Source: Sediminispirochaeta bajacaliforniensis DSM 16054 (GTDB lineage: Bacteria > Spirochaetota > Spirochaetia > DSM-16054 > Sediminispirochaetaceae). From it: a DNA stretch of 64,000 nucleotides. Shown one piece after another: positions 30,645 through 39,339 of this stretch (position 1 is its first letter; every line of letters begins with the position of its first letter). The notes beneath the pieces are model-generated. The model made no database searches, had not been told where the DNA came from, and saw only the letters and a program-made list of their open reading frames with translations. A program made the position numbers and the translations under genes. The stretch covers positions 94,910 through 158,909 of the forward strand of contig NZ_KB899419.1 of assembly GCF_000378205.1 (NCBI RefSeq), given 5' to 3'.

Positions 30645-31835
30645 ATGGAAGAAACATTGCCCAAAACGATTCTTATAGTCGATGACGAACCGCAGGTTTT
30701 GCGGTCACTCAAGTGGGAGCTGGAAATTGTACCCCTGGACGAACCGCTGCATGTCGTAACCTATGATACGACAAGGGCGGCCCTTGAGTTTCTTGAAGAA
30801 AGCAGCCGGGAGGTTTTTCTCCTGATCGCCGATCTTCGTATGCCGGCTCCTAACCTGTCGGGAAGCGATCTTCTGCTCAAGGTTCATGAGCGCTATCCCG
30901 AGATTATTCTGATCATGCTGACCGCTTATTCCGATATACCCGAGATTCAGAAGGCCATCACTGCCGATATTCAAGCTCTGCTTTTTAAGCCCTGGACAGC
31001 GGGAATGCTTCTTGCCGAAATCATCAAGGCACGTCGGGTTTTTCGTATGAGGCATGAGAACAGAGAGCTTCAGGAACGGCTGCGAAGGCAACTTGAATAT
31101 GCGGGAGAATTCCAGCGAAACATTATGCTTTCGCCGAAGTTAAGTGATCCGAATCTCACGATAGAACTACGATATGAGCCGAACGGAGCTTATACCTGCG
31201 GCGGTGATTATTACGATGCCGTCAAAATAGCTTCCGATCAACTCCTCTTTTTCTTCGGCGATGTTTCCGGGCATGGAATTCGGCCTGCTTTTATCACTGC
31301 AATGATCAAGGTCATTTTGACGGAGCTTGTTTTCGAAAAGCGGATGACTGTTCCGAAAGAACTTCTTGAAGAACTTAACCGGCGGCTCTGTATGGCCCTT
31401 GAGCGGGTACACGATTTCTTTGTTACCTTTAAGATATTTCTGATTGAAAGTGACAAGCATCTTCTCACCCTTGCAAATGCCGGCCATCTTCCTCTTTTTC
31501 TGCTTCGCGGCGGCCAGTGCACCACCTTTCAGTCCGAGGGGGCTGCATTAGGCTTCAAGCGGGATATGGAATTCGATCAGCTCAGTATGGAGCTCATGCC
31601 GGAAGATCTCTTGATTCTTTTTACCGACGGGCTGATTGAACGGCCGCAGACGGAAAAGCGAATGAGCAATGAAGCAGTCTGCAAGCTCATACGCCCCCTT
31701 GGTGGGGAGCTGAGCGGTATTGCCGATGCGGTATTCGATCGCCTCTCTGCCGATCGTTCCAGGGATGCCCGCATCGAAGACGATATAACCGTGGCGGCCT
31801 TACGTTACCGCCCTGCCGCCACGGCGGGACGATAG
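30645..31835 (+). CDS. Response regulator with PP2C-type (RsbU/SpoIIE) phosphatase domain
   Basis: The 396-residue protein has a receiver domain (residues 7-130) with acidic D13-D14, phospho-acceptor D63 (LLIADLRMP), T in MLTAYSD and K in LFKPW. A short coiled linker (130-160) leads to a SpoIIE/RsbU phosphatase domain (about 175-390), with GGDYYDAV, FFGDVSGHGIRPAF, ANAGHLP, LFTDGLIE and DDITVAAL. Such proteins dephosphorylate anti-sigma antagonists in partner-switching pathways; no antagonist or anti-sigma gene is seen nearby. The ribosome site AAGGAGGGGG is strong. It probably receives phosphate from the divergent histidine kinase. Confidence 0.93.
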   Translation: MEETLPKTILIVDDEPQVLRSLKWELEIVPLDEPLHVVTYDTTRAALEFLEESSREVFLLIADLRMPAPNLSGSDLLLKVHERYPEIILIMLTAYSDIPEIQKAITADIQALLFKPWTAGMLLAEIIKARRVFRMRHENRELQERLRRQLEYAGEFQRNIMLSPKLSDPNLTIELRYEPNGAYTCGGDYYDAVKIASDQLLFFFGDVSGHGIRPAFITAMIKVILTELVFEKRMTVPKELLEELNRRLCMALERVHDFFVTFKIFLIESDKHLLTLANAGHLPLFLLRGGQCTTFQSEGAALGFKRDMEFDQLSMELMPEDLLILFTDGLIERPQTEKRMSNEAVCKLIRPLGGELSGIADAVFDRLSADRSRDARIEDDITVAALRYRPAATAGR

Positions 31836-31853
31836 CTACTGGTAGCTATCGTC
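31828..31853. terminator. Perfect 12-bp inverted repeat at convergent gene ends
   Basis: GACGATAGCTAC-TG-GTAGCTATCGTC is a perfect inverted repeat that contains the stop codon of the receiver-phosphatase gene. It lies 13 bp from the end of the opposite-strand lipoprotein gene. There is no T-run, so its role as a bidirectional terminator is inferred from position. Confidence 0.5.
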
Positions 31854-31866
31854 ATCGTCAGCGGGT

Positions 31867-32925
31867 TTACTTCTGATCAAGGTCTCCGTTGTCGTTTTCC
31901 CAGACCCCGGTTGCCGTTCCCATCAGGAAGTGATTGTCTTCAACCGTATAGAAACATCGCACCAATCCGTCGGCAAAGGTGGAATAGGAGGCCTCGATAT
32001 CCGTATCGGAATCGATGGTTCCCTCCGGCCGGCTTATTGAAGTTCCCGAAAGATTCATCTCGTAATAGCCCTCGTTGGCTCCTATGACAAGGTAATGTGT
32101 GCCGTCGAAGGTGACCACTCCCATATCGAGAAGCTCCGGTGTGTTATCACTGTAGTTGTCGGGGGCATCATCAACAACAGCCCAGGTATCCCCATCACTG
32201 CTGCTCCACAGATTCCCACCTTTGGTGGTGAGATAGAAGAGAGAAGTATTGGTATCGTATATAACCCCGCCGATCGGATTACTCACGGTCGAAGTAGCCG
32301 CAGTGAATGAGGTCCCGTCTCCATAGTAGATAATGGGGTTATCGTCGTAAGAGCCTCCCACAAGCACATAGGTTCCACTTCCGTCATATGCGGCATCGGT
32401 GATCGGGTAGGCGGTGTTCAGGCTTAAGTCGTTGAGCGTGCTGTAATCGGTGGAGTATATATCGTAGCTATCGTTTTCGTCGGGTGAGCAGACGATGAAA
32501 TCAAGGTCTGAGGTATCGAGAAGCCACATTGAAGTGCTTGGGCCAAAAGTGGTGGTTACTTCCGTCCAGCTGCTTCCGTCGTAACTCCAGAGGGTTTTCT
32601 CCATTTCATCCGTATCGTCTTCATCGTAAAGGGCTGCATAGATTGTGGTTCCGTCACTGGCGATTGCCGGGTCCGAGTTATAACCTGACTTGGAAACATT
32701 TTTCCAGGAAGAACCGTTATCCTTCCATATCGAGGGGCCTGCACCGCAGAAGACATCGCTGCCGATGTTGACAAAGCTCCGAATATAAAGCCCCTGCAGG
32801 TCGCTTCCCGAAAGCTCTTCCTCTTTGGCGAGGGTATAGAAGATGCCCACACCGTCGGCGTTACAGCCGACGAAGAGGGACAATATGAAAATCGACAGAA
32901 TGGTATATAGCAGATATTTGCGCAT
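31867..32925 (-). CDS. Lipoprotein with beta-propeller-like repeats
   Basis: The 352-residue product starts MRKYLLYTILSIFILSLFVGC, a clear lipoprotein signal (lipobox FVGC). The rest is rich in Gly, Asp, Ser and Tyr, with recurring blades such as GSSWTEVTT, YYGDGTSFTAA and WSSSDGDTWAVVDD. These resemble sialidase/BNR-type or photosynthesis-stability-like propellers. Catalytic residues are not evident. GGAGG stands before the ATG at 32925; the longer frame to 33036 would run into the outer-membrane protein gene. It is the second gene of a two-gene operon with that barrel protein. Confidence 0.82.
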   Translation of the reverse strand: MRKYLLYTILSIFILSLFVGCNADGVGIFYTLAKEEELSGSDLQGLYIRSFVNIGSDVFCGAGPSIWKDNGSSWKNVSKSGYNSDPAIASDGTTIYAALYDEDDTDEMEKTLWSYDGSSWTEVTTTFGPSTSMWLLDTSDLDFIVCSPDENDSYDIYSTDYSTLNDLSLNTAYPITDAAYDGSGTYVLVGGSYDDNPIIYYGDGTSFTAATSTVSNPIGGVIYDTNTSLFYLTTKGGNLWSSSDGDTWAVVDDAPDNYSDNTPELLDMGVVTFDGTHYLVIGANEGYYEMNLSGTSISRPEGTIDSDTDIEASYSTFADGLVRCFYTVEDNHFLMGTATGVWENDNGDLDQK

Positions 32926-32942
32926 AGTGTATTCCTCCGAAC

Positions 32943-33590
32943 TTAGAAGCGGTAGCGAGCCGAAAGGCTTACTTCGGAAAAGTTTCCGAAGCTGGTGGAA
33001 GAGGAGTTCGATCCGAAATAGATCTCGGGAACCCACCAGTACTTAAAATTGAGGCCGAATCCCCAGGATGCATTCATCACCCAGTATACCGAGGCCCCTG
33101 GTTTCAGCATGGGACCGAAATAGGTCTGGTCCTCGTATTTGTTCATGGCGATACCGGCTTCCAGGCTGACGGGAATCTCGAATGGACCGGCAAGAAAGAG
33201 GTAACCTGCCTGAAGACAAAGGGGCAGAATCATCTCTTTGTTTTTGTTTACCGACTGGGTAAAGGCGCCTGTCAGAGTAATACCGAGAAAAACCCTGTTG
33301 GTAAGAAAACTACTCCAGCCGAGAGAACCTATGCCCCCGAGAAAGATGTGTCCTCCAGTTGATTCGAAGGTTTCGGTATCGCTTAGTTCATCGGCATATG
33401 GAAAGTGGATAAAAAGAGGGATAAAAAGCCCACCACTCATGGTAAACATTTGGTCCCCCTTTCCGTAGGGTTCGACAAATTGTTCCGTCTCTTCCGGCGT
33501 ATGTGTTTCTTGGGCCGAGAGTATCATCGGCATAAAAACAGAGGTGCAGATGAATACAGCCAAAAGCCGTGCAAAACCTCGTGTATGCAT
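32943..33590 (-). CDS. Small outer-membrane beta-barrel protein
   Basis: The 215-residue exported protein has a signal peptide (RLLAVFICTSVFMPMILSAQ) and a C terminus SLSARYRF ending in phenylalanine, the signature recognised by the BAM machinery. Alternating hydrophobic/aromatic strands (GLFIPLFIHFPYAD, IFLGGIGSLGWSSFL, WGFGLNFKYWWVPEIYFGS) fit an 8-stranded barrel. The ATG at 33590 has a GGTGG ribosome site, and a convincing promoter lies upstream on minus. It precedes the lipoprotein gene by 17 bp. No specific transport role is evident. Confidence 0.82.
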   Translation of the reverse strand: MHTRGFARLLAVFICTSVFMPMILSAQETHTPEETEQFVEPYGKGDQMFTMSGGLFIPLFIHFPYADELSDTETFESTGGHIFLGGIGSLGWSSFLTNRVFLGITLTGAFTQSVNKNKEMILPLCLQAGYLFLAGPFEIPVSLEAGIAMNKYEDQTYFGPMLKPGASVYWVMNASWGFGLNFKYWWVPEIYFGSNSSSTSFGNFSEVSLSARYRF

Positions 33591-33626
33591 GAATACCACC
33601 TTGTTTGGTTCAAGTGTTGTAGTGGG

Positions 33627-33655
33627 ATAGTAGCACTTGAATCCGCCTTTATCAA
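33627..33655 (-). promoter_or_regulatory. Promoter of the outer-membrane protein/lipoprotein operon
   Basis: Read on minus, TTGATA (33655-33650) and TACTAT (33632-33627) are spaced exactly 17 bp. A TTCAAGTG/CACTTGAA dyad (33609-33616 and 33634-33641) straddles the -10 element and could be an operator or a 5' UTR hairpin. Confidence 0.6.
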
Positions 33656-33693
33656 CAAGAGCAATGATAGGGGGCAATGGTAGGGTCAATATG

Positions 33694-33722
33694 TTTCAAA
33701 AAGGCCCCAAAGCATATATAAT
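33694..33722 (+). promoter_or_regulatory. Possible folD promoter
   Basis: A consensus -10 TATAAT (33717-33722) lies 41 bp before the folD ATG. The -35 candidate TTTCAA (33694-33699), 17 bp upstream, is poor. Confidence 0.4.
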
Positions 33723-33762
33723 GGTGATGCATTACTGTAACGGCAAAACTAAGGAGGGCACC

Positions 33763-34659
33763 ATGACCGCAACACTAATAGATGGAAAGGCAATTGCCGA
33801 AACCATGAGGGGAGAACTTGCCGAAAAGGTTTCCCGGATGAAGGAAAAAGACGTCGTTCCCGGACTTGGGGTCGTTCTTGTGGGCGATGATCCCGCCAGT
33901 GTGAGCTATGTCACCGCCAAAGAGCGGGCCTGTGAGAAAATCGGTATCTATTCCGAAGAACATCGTCTGGAGGCCTCGGCAAGCGAGGAGGAGCTTCTCG
34001 CCCTGGTGGAGTCAATGAACAATGATCCCCGCATAGACGGTATCCTGGTACAGCTGCCGCTGCCGAAGCAGATAGATGAGAATAAGGTGCTGCTTGCCAT
34101 TGATCCTGCCAAAGACGTAGACGGCTTTCATCCCTACAGTGTCGGAAAGATGGTTCTCGGTCAGGAGACCTTTCTTCCCTGTACCCCCCATGGTATTGTC
34201 CAGCTTTTGCTCCGTTCCGGAGCGGAAACCAAAGGGCGTCATGTCGTCATTGTCGGACGAAGTAATATTGTGGGCAAACCTTTGGCAAACCTTTTACTTC
34301 AGAAGAGCGAAGGGGGGAATGCCACCGTCACCGTTTGCCATTCTGCGACTCGAAACATGGCCGATATCGTACGGCAGGGGGATATTGTTATCGCTGCCGT
34401 GGGTAAACCCGAGATTATCGGCGCAGATATGATAAAAGAGGGGGCCGTCGTCATCGACGTTGGCGTGAATCGGGTGGAGGATGCCTCCAAAAAAAGGGGC
34501 TACCGCCTTGTCGGTGATGTCGCCTTCGAAGCGGTTTCCCACAAGGCTTCGATGATAACCCCGGTGCCGGGAGGCGTAGGTCCGATGACCATTACGATGC
34601 TTCTCTACAATACGGTACAATCGGCCCAGCGGCGCCATCTTGCAACGGATATAGATTAA
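33763..34659 (+). CDS. folD: FolD, methylene-THF dehydrogenase / methenyl-THF cyclohydrolase
   Basis: This bifunctional enzyme makes 10-formyl-THF from methylene-THF. It has 298 residues. Motifs seen are the catalytic Y49/K53 pair (SYVTAKERACEKIGI), QLPLPKQID, KDVDGFHPYSVG, PCTPHGIV, the NADP site VIVGRSNIVGKPLANLL and the C-terminal TPVPGGVGPMTITML. AAGGAGG is placed 6 nt before ATG 33763; earlier in-frame starts are in promoter DNA. The next gene uses 10-formyl-THF, so the pair forms a one-carbon/purine unit. Confidence 0.97.
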   Translation: MTATLIDGKAIAETMRGELAEKVSRMKEKDVVPGLGVVLVGDDPASVSYVTAKERACEKIGIYSEEHRLEASASEEELLALVESMNNDPRIDGILVQLPLPKQIDENKVLLAIDPAKDVDGFHPYSVGKMVLGQETFLPCTPHGIVQLLLRSGAETKGRHVVIVGRSNIVGKPLANLLLQKSEGGNATVTVCHSATRNMADIVRQGDIVIAAVGKPEIIGADMIKEGAVVIDVGVNRVEDASKKRGYRLVGDVAFEAVSHKASMITPVPGGVGPMTITMLLYNTVQSAQRRHLATDID

Positions 34660-34700
34660 CGATAAGGTAATGCAAACGCAAGAATACCAAGGAGCGAGGT

Positions 34701-35948
34701 TTGGATAAGCGCCTTACTGCAATCTATAGAGAAAAACAAGAGGAGCGGTTTCCCAACTGTTTTGATATTACCTTTCATTACGACGATGGTGATCGGCAGC
34801 TGAGCTACGAAAAGGTGGTATGGGATGTCGACGGCCATTCTGCAGGTCTTCGTTACGGGGAAAATCCCCATCAGAAGGCAGCCTTGTATAAAAGGGTCGG
34901 CGGTGCTGTTGAGATCGCCGATATGATCAAATTGCTGCCTGTTTCGGGGCTCAGTTCCGAGCTCGAGCTGGTAAAAAGCGGGAAACATCCCGGTAAGATC
35001 AATGTTGTCGATGTCGACAGGGCCCTGCAGATATTGCAATATATGGGAGATCGTCCTACTGCTGCCATCATGAAGCATAATAATCCCTCAGGTGTCGCCA
35101 GGGCGGATGGTGTGAAAGATGCCGTTGCCAAGGCTCTCGGCGGTGATCCCATAGCCGCCTTCGGCGGGGCTGTCATTGTGAACCGGCGACTACCCATCGA
35201 TGCCGCAAAGCTGATTGCCGATAACTATTTTGAGATTGTGGCTGCCCCGGATTTTGAACCGGGAGTGGTTGAGATCCTTTCGGGCCGTAAAAATCTCCGT
35301 ATTTTTCGTATAGCCGGGATGGATCGTCTTGAGGAATGCGCAGCCGGACAATATTTGGAATTTACCTCTCTGGTAGATGGAGGATTGATCCTTCAGAACT
35401 CCTATACCACTTCCATACGAAAGAAAGAGGACTTCATCCTCGCAGAGAGCGAGCGGAAGGGCGAACATTTTCGCTGCAGGCGCGATGCAAGCGAACAGGA
35501 GCGCACTGATCTGCTTTTCGGATGGCTTGTGGAAAGCGCCGTTACCAGCAATTCGGTGATCTATGTAAAGGACGAGGCGACGGTGGCCATCGGTACGGGA
35601 GAGCAGGATCGTGTCGGCGTTGCCACCATAGCCAGGGATAAGGCCTATCGAAATATGGCCGAACGAATCGCACGCAGTGAGCATTCTTGTAGCTTCGATG
35701 GCCTTGATGATACGGCGAAAGCCTCCGTCATGGCGCGTGTAAAAGAGGCTAAGGGAGGGCTTTCCGGTGCGGTGATGATTTCCGACGGGTTTTTCCCTTT
35801 TCGGGATGGTGTTGATGTCGCACTCAAGGAGGGGGTTACCGCCATTGCCGAACCGGGCGGCAGCCTTCGGGACGGTGAGGTTATCGAAGCGTGTAATGAA
35901 TATGGGGCGGCACTGCTCTTTACCGGTGAGCGCTCCTTCAGACATTAG
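34701..35948 (+). CDS. purH: Stand-alone AICAR transformylase (PurH C-terminal domain only)
   Basis: The 415-residue protein matches the AICAR formyltransferase part of PurH: LRYGENPHQKAALY, the catalytic K125-H126 pair (MKHNNPSG), DPIAAFGGAV and SNSVIYVKD. The C-terminal segment reads SDGFFPFRDGVD. The N-terminal IMP cyclohydrolase (MGS-like) domain of ordinary PurH is replaced by only about 45 unrelated residues, so a separate cyclohydrolase must complete IMP synthesis. The start is TTG 34701 with AAGGAG 6 nt upstream. It follows folD, which supplies its cofactor. Confidence 0.9.
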   Translation: MDKRLTAIYREKQEERFPNCFDITFHYDDGDRQLSYEKVVWDVDGHSAGLRYGENPHQKAALYKRVGGAVEIADMIKLLPVSGLSSELELVKSGKHPGKINVVDVDRALQILQYMGDRPTAAIMKHNNPSGVARADGVKDAVAKALGGDPIAAFGGAVIVNRRLPIDAAKLIADNYFEIVAAPDFEPGVVEILSGRKNLRIFRIAGMDRLEECAAGQYLEFTSLVDGGLILQNSYTTSIRKKEDFILAESERKGEHFRCRRDASEQERTDLLFGWLVESAVTSNSVIYVKDEATVAIGTGEQDRVGVATIARDKAYRNMAERIARSEHSCSFDGLDDTAKASVMARVKEAKGGLSGAVMISDGFFPFRDGVDVALKEGVTAIAEPGGSLRDGEVIEACNEYGAALLFTGERSFRH

Positions 35949-35956
35949 GTGAGACC

Positions 35957-38020
35957 ATGCGTAGGATCCATCTCCTTCTCGTCCTCGTGTGTATCGTTTT
36001 TGTCGCTGTCTTTCTCACGCTCTTTTTTCAGGTGTCATCGCTGCGCCGCGAACAGCAGGCCTCCGGAGAGAAGCTTTTTGCTGAGATTGAGTCGCAAAAC
36101 GATTCTCTCGGCACGCTGAAGCATGCCATTCTTTCCCTTGGACAAGAGAATAATACCCTGCGTCAAGCCTTGAACCTACCCGAGAAGCATTATGACTTTT
36201 TTGGTGCCGAAGGTGTATCCGACGCGGAAGGGGAGCCAGCCGAGGGCATAGAGAAGCAGGAGGATCAGACTCCTTTTTACCGTGCCGTGGATGCGCTTCT
36301 TGCTCACGACACTGAAATGGAGCGGGCGGCATTTCTTTCGGCGATGCTGGAAAATTCATCCGATAAGGCCTTTCTCTCCACTGCGGGAATTTCCGTGCAG
36401 CGTGAGGGACGGGAAAGCCTGCTTTTTTCTTACGCCTCCATCCCTCTTGCAACCTTTCATCTTCTTGATACGGGATATCGTCTCAATCAGGCGGAAAGCG
36501 ATGAGCGGCTTCTGGCTGGAAATAACGAAGAGCTGGGCAAAGATTCTCCCTCCCTTCCAAAGAAGGTCCTTTCTCTGCTTGCATCGAAAGCAAAAGAGGT
36601 TGAGACGAAGCGACAAAGCTTTGCGGCGGCACAGAGCGATCTCCGCCGTCTTTACGGAGACGGACGGGCCACGGCCCTTCGAAGGGAGCGGGCCCTTCGT
36701 TTTAGCTCCATTACTCAAGATTCACGGCAAGCGAGCTTCGATGTAACGACATGGGACGGGATTCTCCTTTTTTCTCTGAAGGTTCGTTACGGCAGCGAGG
36801 ATATCCTTGTCGGCGAAACGCAATTTCGGGAGTTTGATGGAGCCGCCGAGCATTTCCTCAAGCTTCTTACCGATGCCGATAACAGGCGTCAAACAGAGCG
36901 GGCCACCGATGCTGGGAAACAGCAGGTCCTAAGGCTTGCCCGGGATGAAGCGTTTCGCGCCTACCTCGATATCCATGGGCTGCGCCTCAAAGACGAGCCT
37001 CGGGATGAAAATGATTATTTTTACTTCGATTTTATAGATGAAAAGGGCAGTCGTGCCGGATCCCTCGCGGTCCAGAAGATGGCCGGGGAAATCTACCTCA
37101 TGGATCGTGATGACGTTGTCGTCGGTTCCGTAAGGCGCTTCGGGGTGCAGGAGCCGAAGCTCGGGACGGCTTCCTCAATGGAGCTTCCCGATGATGCCGT
37201 CTTATCCCAAATGGGAAAAATTTCTCCGGAGGGAAAGACCATTTTGCTCTGCGGTACCCATGAAAATAATGCCGACACCATTATCATCGCTCATATATCC
37301 CCTGAAAAGGCGACCTTGATCGCCATTCCCCGAGATATATGGTGGAAAAAGCGCAAAATCAACTCCTATTTCAGGATCTATGGACCAAAACGCTTTGCCC
37401 AGATTGTAGGAGAAATGACGGGGCTCACCATCGACGATTACATTGTTGTCGACATGTATGCCTTTATCGATGTTATCAACATTCTCGGGGGTATCGAAGT
37501 TACACTGGAACAACCCTTGATAGATCCGACATACCGTATTAGAGAAAACGGTGAATGGACGACGCTCCACTATCCTGCCGGAACCCATTTGCTCGACGGG
37601 GTCGCCGCACTTCGAGTCGCTCGCTCGCGGCATACCAGTGATGATTTCGACAGGGCCCAGCGGCAGCAATTGGTCATCGAGGGCATAAAGAAGCGTTTCG
37701 ATCAGCTTGGAGCCGGAGAGGTAAAAACGGTGTATGAGCTGCTCCAGTCTCTTGCCTCATATGTCGATACCAGTTTTTCCCCCTTTGAACTTGCCAGGCT
37801 ATATCTTGAAAACAGACACATCGCGATTGAAAACGGGGGAGGAGTATCCACCGATAATGTTCTCCTTGCAACCTACAGCAACCTGCTTGCCACGGGAAAG
37901 CGTGAGGACGAGGTCGATGAACATTTCGACAAGGGTGCATGGATTCTTATCCCCCGGGAAAATAACTGGAAGCTCATCCCCTGGTATGTAAATAAACTGA
38001 TCGAAGGAGATAAATCGTGA
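35957..38020 (+). CDS. LytR-CpsA-Psr (LCP) family protein
   Basis: The protein has 687 residues and an N-terminal membrane anchor (residues 5-27). A long, mostly helical extracytoplasmic region (about 28-400) is not recognised. The LCP domain is at about 420-570: FLCGTHENN-like start (ILLCGTHENNADTI), IAIPRDIWW, KINSYFRIYG, VDMYAFIDVINILGGI, and ALRVARSRHTSDDFDRAQRQQ with the catalytic arginines. LCP enzymes transfer lipid-linked glycopolymers onto peptidoglycan. Its stop overlaps the miaB GTG by 4 bp. Confidence 0.9.
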   Translation: MRRIHLLLVLVCIVFVAVFLTLFFQVSSLRREQQASGEKLFAEIESQNDSLGTLKHAILSLGQENNTLRQALNLPEKHYDFFGAEGVSDAEGEPAEGIEKQEDQTPFYRAVDALLAHDTEMERAAFLSAMLENSSDKAFLSTAGISVQREGRESLLFSYASIPLATFHLLDTGYRLNQAESDERLLAGNNEELGKDSPSLPKKVLSLLASKAKEVETKRQSFAAAQSDLRRLYGDGRATALRRERALRFSSITQDSRQASFDVTTWDGILLFSLKVRYGSEDILVGETQFREFDGAAEHFLKLLTDADNRRQTERATDAGKQQVLRLARDEAFRAYLDIHGLRLKDEPRDENDYFYFDFIDEKGSRAGSLAVQKMAGEIYLMDRDDVVVGSVRRFGVQEPKLGTASSMELPDDAVLSQMGKISPEGKTILLCGTHENNADTIIIAHISPEKATLIAIPRDIWWKKRKINSYFRIYGPKRFAQIVGEMTGLTIDDYIVVDMYAFIDVINILGGIEVTLEQPLIDPTYRIRENGEWTTLHYPAGTHLLDGVAALRVARSRHTSDDFDRAQRQQLVIEGIKKRFDQLGAGEVKTVYELLQSLASYVDTSFSPFELARLYLENRHIAIENGGGVSTDNVLLATYSNLLATGKREDEVDEHFDKGAWILIPRENNWKLIPWYVNKLIEGDKS

Positions 38021-39339
38021 CAGGCCGTTTTTTTCTTGAAACCTACGGATGTCAGATGAATATAGCCGAGTCAAATGCCATGACGCTCCAGCTGGAGGCT
38101 CTCGGCTGGAGCGCTGCAGAGCGGCCGGAAGAGGCCGATATTGTTCTTTTGAATACCTGTGCGGTACGTCAGACCGCCGAGGACCGGATTTGGGGACGCA
38201 TCGGCTACTATAAATTCTTAAAAGAGAGTCGCGATTTTACGCTTATCGTGACCGGCTGCATGGCCGAACGCCTTGGCGAAGAGATCATCAAAGAATCAAA
38301 GGCCGTCGATTATGTGCTTGGGACCTTCCAGAAGCGAAAACTATCCGAAATTGCCCGTGGACACGGTGAAAAGCATGTTTCCGTTAAGGCGGATGATCTC
38401 TCCGTCTCTCCCCACTTTCAATTCGAGCCCTATCACCTTGCAAAGGGGGCCTTCAAGGCCTTTCTTCCTATCATGCACGGCTGCAACAATTTCTGCTCCT
38501 ACTGCATTGTTCCCTATGTCCGGGGGAGGGAAATTTCTCGCTCACCCGACGATATTTTTCGTGAGATCGAGCGGCTCGAGGAAAAAGGAGTTCGCGAGAT
38601 AACGCTTTTAGGGCAAAACGTCAATTCATACAACTGGAAGGATACGCTTCGTTTCCCTGACTTGCTCGCGAAGATCGCTTCCATGACCGACTCCATACGC
38701 TGGATACGTTTTATGAGCAGTCATCCGAAGGATATTCCGCAAGAGTTGATTCGGGTGATAGCCGAACATGAGACTGTGTGTAATCATATTCATCTGCCGG
38801 TACAGCACGGATCCAATTCAGTTCTTCGAAGAATGAACCGAAAATATACACGGGAGCACTATTTTGATCTTGTCGAAATGATGCGCACGGCAATCCCCGG
38901 TCTTTCCCTTTCCACCGACCTCATGATCGGTTTTCCGGGGGAGACGGAAGAGGATTTTGAGCTTACCCTCGATTTGGTACGACAGGTAGGATTCGACGAC
39001 GCCTTTACCTATTACTATAATCCGAGGGTGGGGACCGCCGCATATGATATGGCGGAACAGGTCCCTCATGAGGTGAAGCTTGATCGGCTCAAGACGCTTA
39101 TCGAACTTCAGCGGGAAATTTCCTTTGCACGCCACAAGGCACGGATCGGCGATAGCGAGAAGGTCCTTGTCGAGCAGAGGGCCAAAAAGCGGGAAGGGGA
39201 GCTTCTTGCCCGAACCAACCGAAACGAGATGGTTGCGTTTCCGGGGGATGAAGGCTTGATAGGCTCTTTCGTGCCGGTTGTATTGAAGACCTTGCACGGA
39301 AATACCTTTCGGGGGGAGGTAGTATGCCCTGGAAAATGA
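38017..39339 (+). CDS. miaB: MiaB, tRNA-2-methylthio-N6-isopentenyladenosine37 synthase
   Basis: This radical-SAM methylthiotransferase of 440 residues has the auxiliary cluster cysteines C12, C48 and C81 (YGCQMN, NTCAVR, TGCMAE). The radical-SAM cluster is C156-x3-C160-x2-C163 (HGCNNFCSYCIVPYVRGRE). A C-terminal TRAM domain (ending LHGNTFRGEVV) binds tRNA. The sequence GREISR after the cluster is typical of MiaB rather than RimO or MtaB. The start is GTG, overlapping the LCP gene stop. Confidence 0.96.
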   Translation: MTGRFFLETYGCQMNIAESNAMTLQLEALGWSAAERPEEADIVLLNTCAVRQTAEDRIWGRIGYYKFLKESRDFTLIVTGCMAERLGEEIIKESKAVDYVLGTFQKRKLSEIARGHGEKHVSVKADDLSVSPHFQFEPYHLAKGAFKAFLPIMHGCNNFCSYCIVPYVRGREISRSPDDIFREIERLEEKGVREITLLGQNVNSYNWKDTLRFPDLLAKIASMTDSIRWIRFMSSHPKDIPQELIRVIAEHETVCNHIHLPVQHGSNSVLRRMNRKYTREHYFDLVEMMRTAIPGLSLSTDLMIGFPGETEEDFELTLDLVRQVGFDDAFTYYYNPRVGTAAYDMAEQVPHEVKLDRLKTLIELQREISFARHKARIGDSEKVLVEQRAKKREGELLARTNRNEMVAFPGDEGLIGSFVPVVLKTLHGNTFRGEVVCPGK

